Source: Sphingopyxis sp. Root154
GTDB taxonomy: Bacteria; Pseudomonadota; Alphaproteobacteria; Sphingomonadales; Sphingomonadaceae
Direction of reading: 5' to 3'
Assembly: GCF_001427105.1 (NCBI RefSeq)
Contig: NZ_LMGI01000003.1
Location: 412,618 to 476,617 of the forward strand
DNA: 64,000 bases
The position numbers and the translations under genes are program-made. Below, in pieces: positions 61,686-64,000 of the stretch (position 1 is the first letter of the stretch; each line of letters begins with the position of its first letter). Below the pieces are notes generated by a model. It had not been told where the DNA came from, ran no database searches, and saw only the letters and a program-made list of their open reading frames with translations.

Positions 61686-62249
61686 ATGAAAATCACCGGC
61701 GTTGAAATCCGTCCCGGCAATATTATCGAATATGAAAAGGGGATCTGGAAGGTCACCAAGATCCAGCACACCCAGCCGGGCAAGGGCGGCGCCTATATGC
61801 AGGTCGAAGCCAAGAATCTGATCGACGGCCGCAAGCTCAACAACCGTTTCCGCAGCGCCGACACGGTCGAAAAGGTCCGCCTCGACACCAAGGATTTCCA
61901 GTTCCTCTATGCCGAGGGCGACGACCTGGTGTTCATGGACAAGGATACGTTCGAGCAGATCAACATCTCGAAGGATGTCGTCGGCGAAGCGCATGAATTC
62001 CTGCAGGACGGCATGGACGTCGTGCTCGAGCTTTGGGAAGAGCGTCCGATCTCGGTCGAGCTGCCCGAAACGATCGAAGCGACGATTGTCGAGGCCGACG
62101 CGGTGGTGAAGGGGCAGACGGCGTCGTCGTCATACAAGCCCGCGATCCTCGACAATGGCGTGCGCGTGATGGTGCCGCCGCACATCACCAGCGGAACCAA
62201 GATCGTCGTGCATGTGTACGACCGCGAATATGTCCGCCGCGCGGACTGA
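61686..62249 (+). CDS. efp: Translation elongation factor P
   Basis: 187 residues from ATG 61686 (a GTG at 61677 is an alternative). Three OB-like domains; the loop '[11 protein letters not shown]' has Lys33, the residue beta-lysylated or rhamnosylated (as Arg) in other lineages; here it is Lys with no EpmA or EarP gene in the window. '[20 protein letters not shown]' and the closing '[20 protein letters not shown]' are conserved. EF-P relieves ribosome stalling at polyproline motifs. Confidence 0.95.
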   Translation: MKITGVEIRPGNIIEYEKGIWKVTKIQHTQPGKGGAYMQVEAKNLIDGRKLNNRFRSADTVEKVRLDTKDFQFLYAEGDDLVFMDKDTFEQINISKDVVGEAHEFLQDGMDVVLELWEERPISVELPETIEATIVEADAVVKGQTASSSYKPAILDNGVRVMVPPHITSGTKIVVHVYDREYVRRAD

Positions 62250-62255
62250 TTAGTT

Positions 62256-62360
62256 CCCCTCCCGCTTGCGGGAGGGGGTTAGGGGAGGGCCTGTCGAGGG
62301 ACGGGCCCCCGCCGTGATGGAAACAATCCCTCCCCCGACCCCTCCCGCAAGCGGGAGGGG
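62256..62360. repeat. Composite palindromic intergenic repeat (REP-like)
   Basis: Two palindromes, CCCCTCCCGC-TT-GCGGGAGGGG (62256-62277) and CCCCTCCCGC-AA-GCGGGAGGGG (62339-62360), flank a middle part in which GGGGAGGG pairs with CCCTCCCC and GGGCC with GGCCC. The whole unit is symmetric and fills the gap between efp and the inositol monophosphatase gene. Its right end supplies the GGGGGGAG ribosome site of the next gene. It looks like a non-autonomous repeat dispersed in the genome; no transposase is present. Confidence 0.85.
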
Positions 62361-62372
62361 GGAGAATGAACA

Positions 62373-63191
62373 ATGGCCGTATCCGGCATCATCACCGTCA
62401 TGGAACGCGCCGCGCGCAAGGCCGGCACGAAGCTGCGCCGCGATTTCGGCGAAATCGAGCATTTGCAGGTTTCGCAGAAGGGGCCGGCCGATTTCGTCTC
62501 GAAGGCCGATCAGGCCGCCGAGCGCACGCTGTATGACGAACTCGGCCGCGATCGTCCGGGCTGGGGCTTTGTGCTCGAAGAAGGCGGGACCATCGAAGGC
62601 GATCCGGGCAAGCCGCGCTTCATCATCGATCCGCTCGACGGCACGTCGAACTTCCTACACGCGATCCCGCATTTCGCGATCTCGATCGCGGTACAGGAGC
62701 CGAAACCCGGCGGCGGCTGGGGCGACGTTACCGCGGCGCTCGTTTATCAGCCCGTCACCGACGAAAGCTATTGGGCCGAACGCGGCCGCGGCGCCTGGCT
62801 GCACGACCGCCGCCTGCGTGTCGCATCGCGCCGCCACCTCAACGAATGCCTGATCTCGACCGGCATCCCCTATATGGGCCACGGCAATATGGCGCAGTGG
62901 AGTCGCATTTTCGGTGCGGTCGCGCCCGAAGTCGCCGGCATCCGCCGCTTCGGCGCCGCCAGCCTCGACCTGGCATGGGTCGCGGCGGGCCGTTACGACG
63001 GTTTCTGGGAAAGCGACCTCAAGGTATGGGACGTCGCGGCGGGCATGTTGCTCGTGCGCGAAGCCGGCGGCTTCGTCAGCGATTTCCGCGGCGGCGACCG
63101 TGCGATCGAGCGCAGCGAATTCATTGCCGGTAGCGCCGCGGTGCATTCGAAGCTGCAGAAGCTGGTCGCGGGCGCGCTGCGTAACGCCTGA
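62373..63191 (+). CDS. suhB: Inositol monophosphatase family protein (SuhB-like)
   Basis: 272 residues. Metal-binding motifs: 'DFVSKADQAAERTLYDEL', 'FVLEEGG' (Glu), 'FIIDPLDGTSNFLHAIPHF' and 'ESDLKVWDVAAGMLLVREAG' (Asp-Val-Ala-Ala-Gly). These are the canonical Mg2+-dependent phosphatase residues. The enzyme dephosphorylates inositol-1-phosphate or related compounds; SuhB also has a role in rRNA antitermination in enterics, not known here. Its ribosome site GGGGGGAG is provided by the repeat element upstream. Confidence 0.92.
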   Translation: MAVSGIITVMERAARKAGTKLRRDFGEIEHLQVSQKGPADFVSKADQAAERTLYDELGRDRPGWGFVLEEGGTIEGDPGKPRFIIDPLDGTSNFLHAIPHFAISIAVQEPKPGGGWGDVTAALVYQPVTDESYWAERGRGAWLHDRRLRVASRRHLNECLISTGIPYMGHGNMAQWSRIFGAVAPEVAGIRRFGAASLDLAWVAAGRYDGFWESDLKVWDVAAGMLLVREAGGFVSDFRGGDRAIERSEFIAGSAAVHSKLQKLVAGALRNA

Positions 63192-63218
63192 CGAGCACTT
63201 AAAGATATTCCCCCATTT

Positions 63219-63291
63219 CGTCATGCCGGACTTGATCCGGCATCCATGGCAGCGTTGAAGTCATGGACCCCGGATCAGGTCCGGGGTGACG
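63219..63291. repeat. Dispersed palindromic repeat (CGTCA ... TGACG type)
   Basis: The unit starts CGTCATGCCGGA and ends CCGGGGTGACG. It contains two hairpins, ATGCCGGA-CTTGA-TCCGGCAT and ACCCCGGAT-CAG-GTCCGGGGT, with CGTCA/TGACG terminal inverted repeats. Sequences of this type occur many times in alphaproteobacterial genomes. It lies between two convergent genes, where it can also act as a terminator. Confidence 0.85.
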
Positions 63292-63325
63292 AGTGAGGTT
63301 TTTTCCGCATCAACGAACGTCGGCG

Positions 63326-63808
63326 TCACTTCTCGAAAACATATTCGCGAAAGCTGTCCATCAGCGACGCCCAAGTGTTGAAGGTCTCGCCGACATTCTC
63401 GCGCGGGATGCCCGCGAAATCGAGGTCGACGTCCATTTCAAGGACCGGATCGCCCTCGTCATCCTTATACGCGCGGGCGAAGCGCTTGTCCTTGTTCCAC
63501 TTGTTGAGCTTGTCGAGCGAGACGTTTTTGGCGTCGCTGAACCCCATATAATATTGCAGTGTCTTGCACTTTTTGCCCTCTTCGCAGTTCATGAAGAGAA
63601 CGAGGAATTTCAGGCCGTTGCGATTGCTTTCGAGATAGGGATCATCGCCGGGTTTGCTGATCAGCGTCGCGGGCCAGCCTTGCGACTCGAGGATCGCCTT
63701 GATCGTTGCGGGATTCGACGCGTTGATCAGTTCGGCCTGGGCCGGAGTCGCCGCGAAAAGTGCGGCGACGCCCAAGGCTAGTGCTGCGCGAGTGGTAATT
63801 GGTCCCAT
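63326..63808 (-). CDS. Secreted YbjN-domain protein
   Basis: 160 residues from ATG 63808 (GGGAG upstream; longer in-frame starts are rejected because the signal peptide begins here). Signal peptide 'AALALGVAALFAATPAQA'. The mature part, 'LINASNPATIKAILESQGWP' through 'LVLFMNCEEGKKCKTLQYYM' and 'KNVSLDKLNKWNKDKRFARA', is a YbjN/putative sensory transduction regulator fold with a pair of cysteines. The C-terminus 'NTWASLMDSFREYVFEK' is helical. Function unknown; periplasmic location is unusual for YbjN itself but common in sphingomonad homologues. Confidence 0.85.
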   Translation of the reverse strand: MGPITTRAALALGVAALFAATPAQAELINASNPATIKAILESQGWPATLISKPGDDPYLESNRNGLKFLVLFMNCEEGKKCKTLQYYMGFSDAKNVSLDKLNKWNKDKRFARAYKDDEGDPVLEMDVDLDFAGIPRENVGETFNTWASLMDSFREYVFEK

Positions 63809-64000
63809 GAAAGCTCCCTTTATCGAAGTTGCGCCCGGAAAGCGCGGCACACCGACCCTTTTTGCGTGAGGTATCACAGCGATAGGGGCTGTCGCCAGCG
63901 GCCTTTGTGCTTTTGGTCACACGGGATACGAAAATCCTGCCCGCGGTGCTTGCGACACGCGACTTCGTGGCCTAAAGCGCCCCCGATAAACGGGTGCGAG

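Noticed and set aside
63809..64000. A gene at the right edge of the window
   Set aside because: The last 190 bases have no open frame with a start and ribosome site; they probably hold the promoter of the YbjN-like gene and part of an intergenic region.

Overview
The window is high-GC, tightly packed chromosomal DNA from an alphaproteobacterium, most likely a sphingomonad (Sphingopyxis/Sphingomonas-like; this is inferred from gene content, not from a search). Supporting signs are several TonB-dependent receptors, CpdR, the zapA - 6S RNA - 5-formyl-THF cyclo-ligase arrangement, a gap-pgk-class I aldolase operon, and two short palindromic intergenic repeats. I see no insertion sequence, prophage, integrase or CRISPR array.

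Layout. (1) 1-8206 (+): a scavenging locus with an SDR (cut by the window edge), an SGNH esterase, an ENPP-type phosphodiesterase, a class A acid phosphatase, a ROK sugar kinase and a large TonB-dependent receptor. (2) 8493-12673: a LysR regulator divergent from cupin, metallo-beta-lactamase-fold, epoxide hydrolase and LysE genes. (3) 13097-15737: an OmpR-type regulator with its histidine kinase, then a LuxR-type regulator. (4) 16068-24964: a 1905-residue animal-type haem peroxidase with RTX repeats, followed, after a strong hairpin terminator/attenuator, by its type I secretion ATPase and HlyD-type adaptor. (5) 25079-32089: an iron-assimilation cluster (PepSY, DUF2271, DUF4198, ApbE, PiuC, siderophore receptor, TonB) with Fur-like dyads upstream of two transcription units. 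DUF2271 carries a TGAT sequence that looks like an ApbE flavinylation site. (6) 32136-37371: alpha/beta hydrolase, DECR-like SDR, tRNA-Val, CpdR, N-formylglutamate amidohydrolase, tRNA-Pro, a RadC-like JAB protein and ThyA. (7) 37465-41085: branched-chain 2-oxoacid dehydrogenase E1alpha, E1beta and E2. (8) 41172-48946 (-): a four-gene operon of secreted DUF11-like proteins ending in a 1696-residue protein with a probable outer-membrane barrel. (9) 49143-52226: AI-2E-type exporter, tRNA-Asp, DUF2842, cyclo-ligase, 6S RNA, ZapA and a small conserved protein. (10) 52395-58249: transketolase, GAPDH, PGK, class I aldolase and an O-methyltransferase. (11) 58246-63808: a lipoprotein, ThiE, OPT transporter, EF-P, inositol monophosphatase and a YbjN-like protein.

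The least explained system is the DUF11 operon. Three of its four proteins start, right after the signal peptide, with the same short 'I-T/S-N-T-A' module, and the last one couples DUF11/SdrD-B-like repeats to a roughly 850-residue beta-rich C-terminus. The iron cluster (flavinylated electron transfer) and the RTX peroxidase (an Ala where animal peroxidases have the catalytic Arg) are the other two places most worth a second look.
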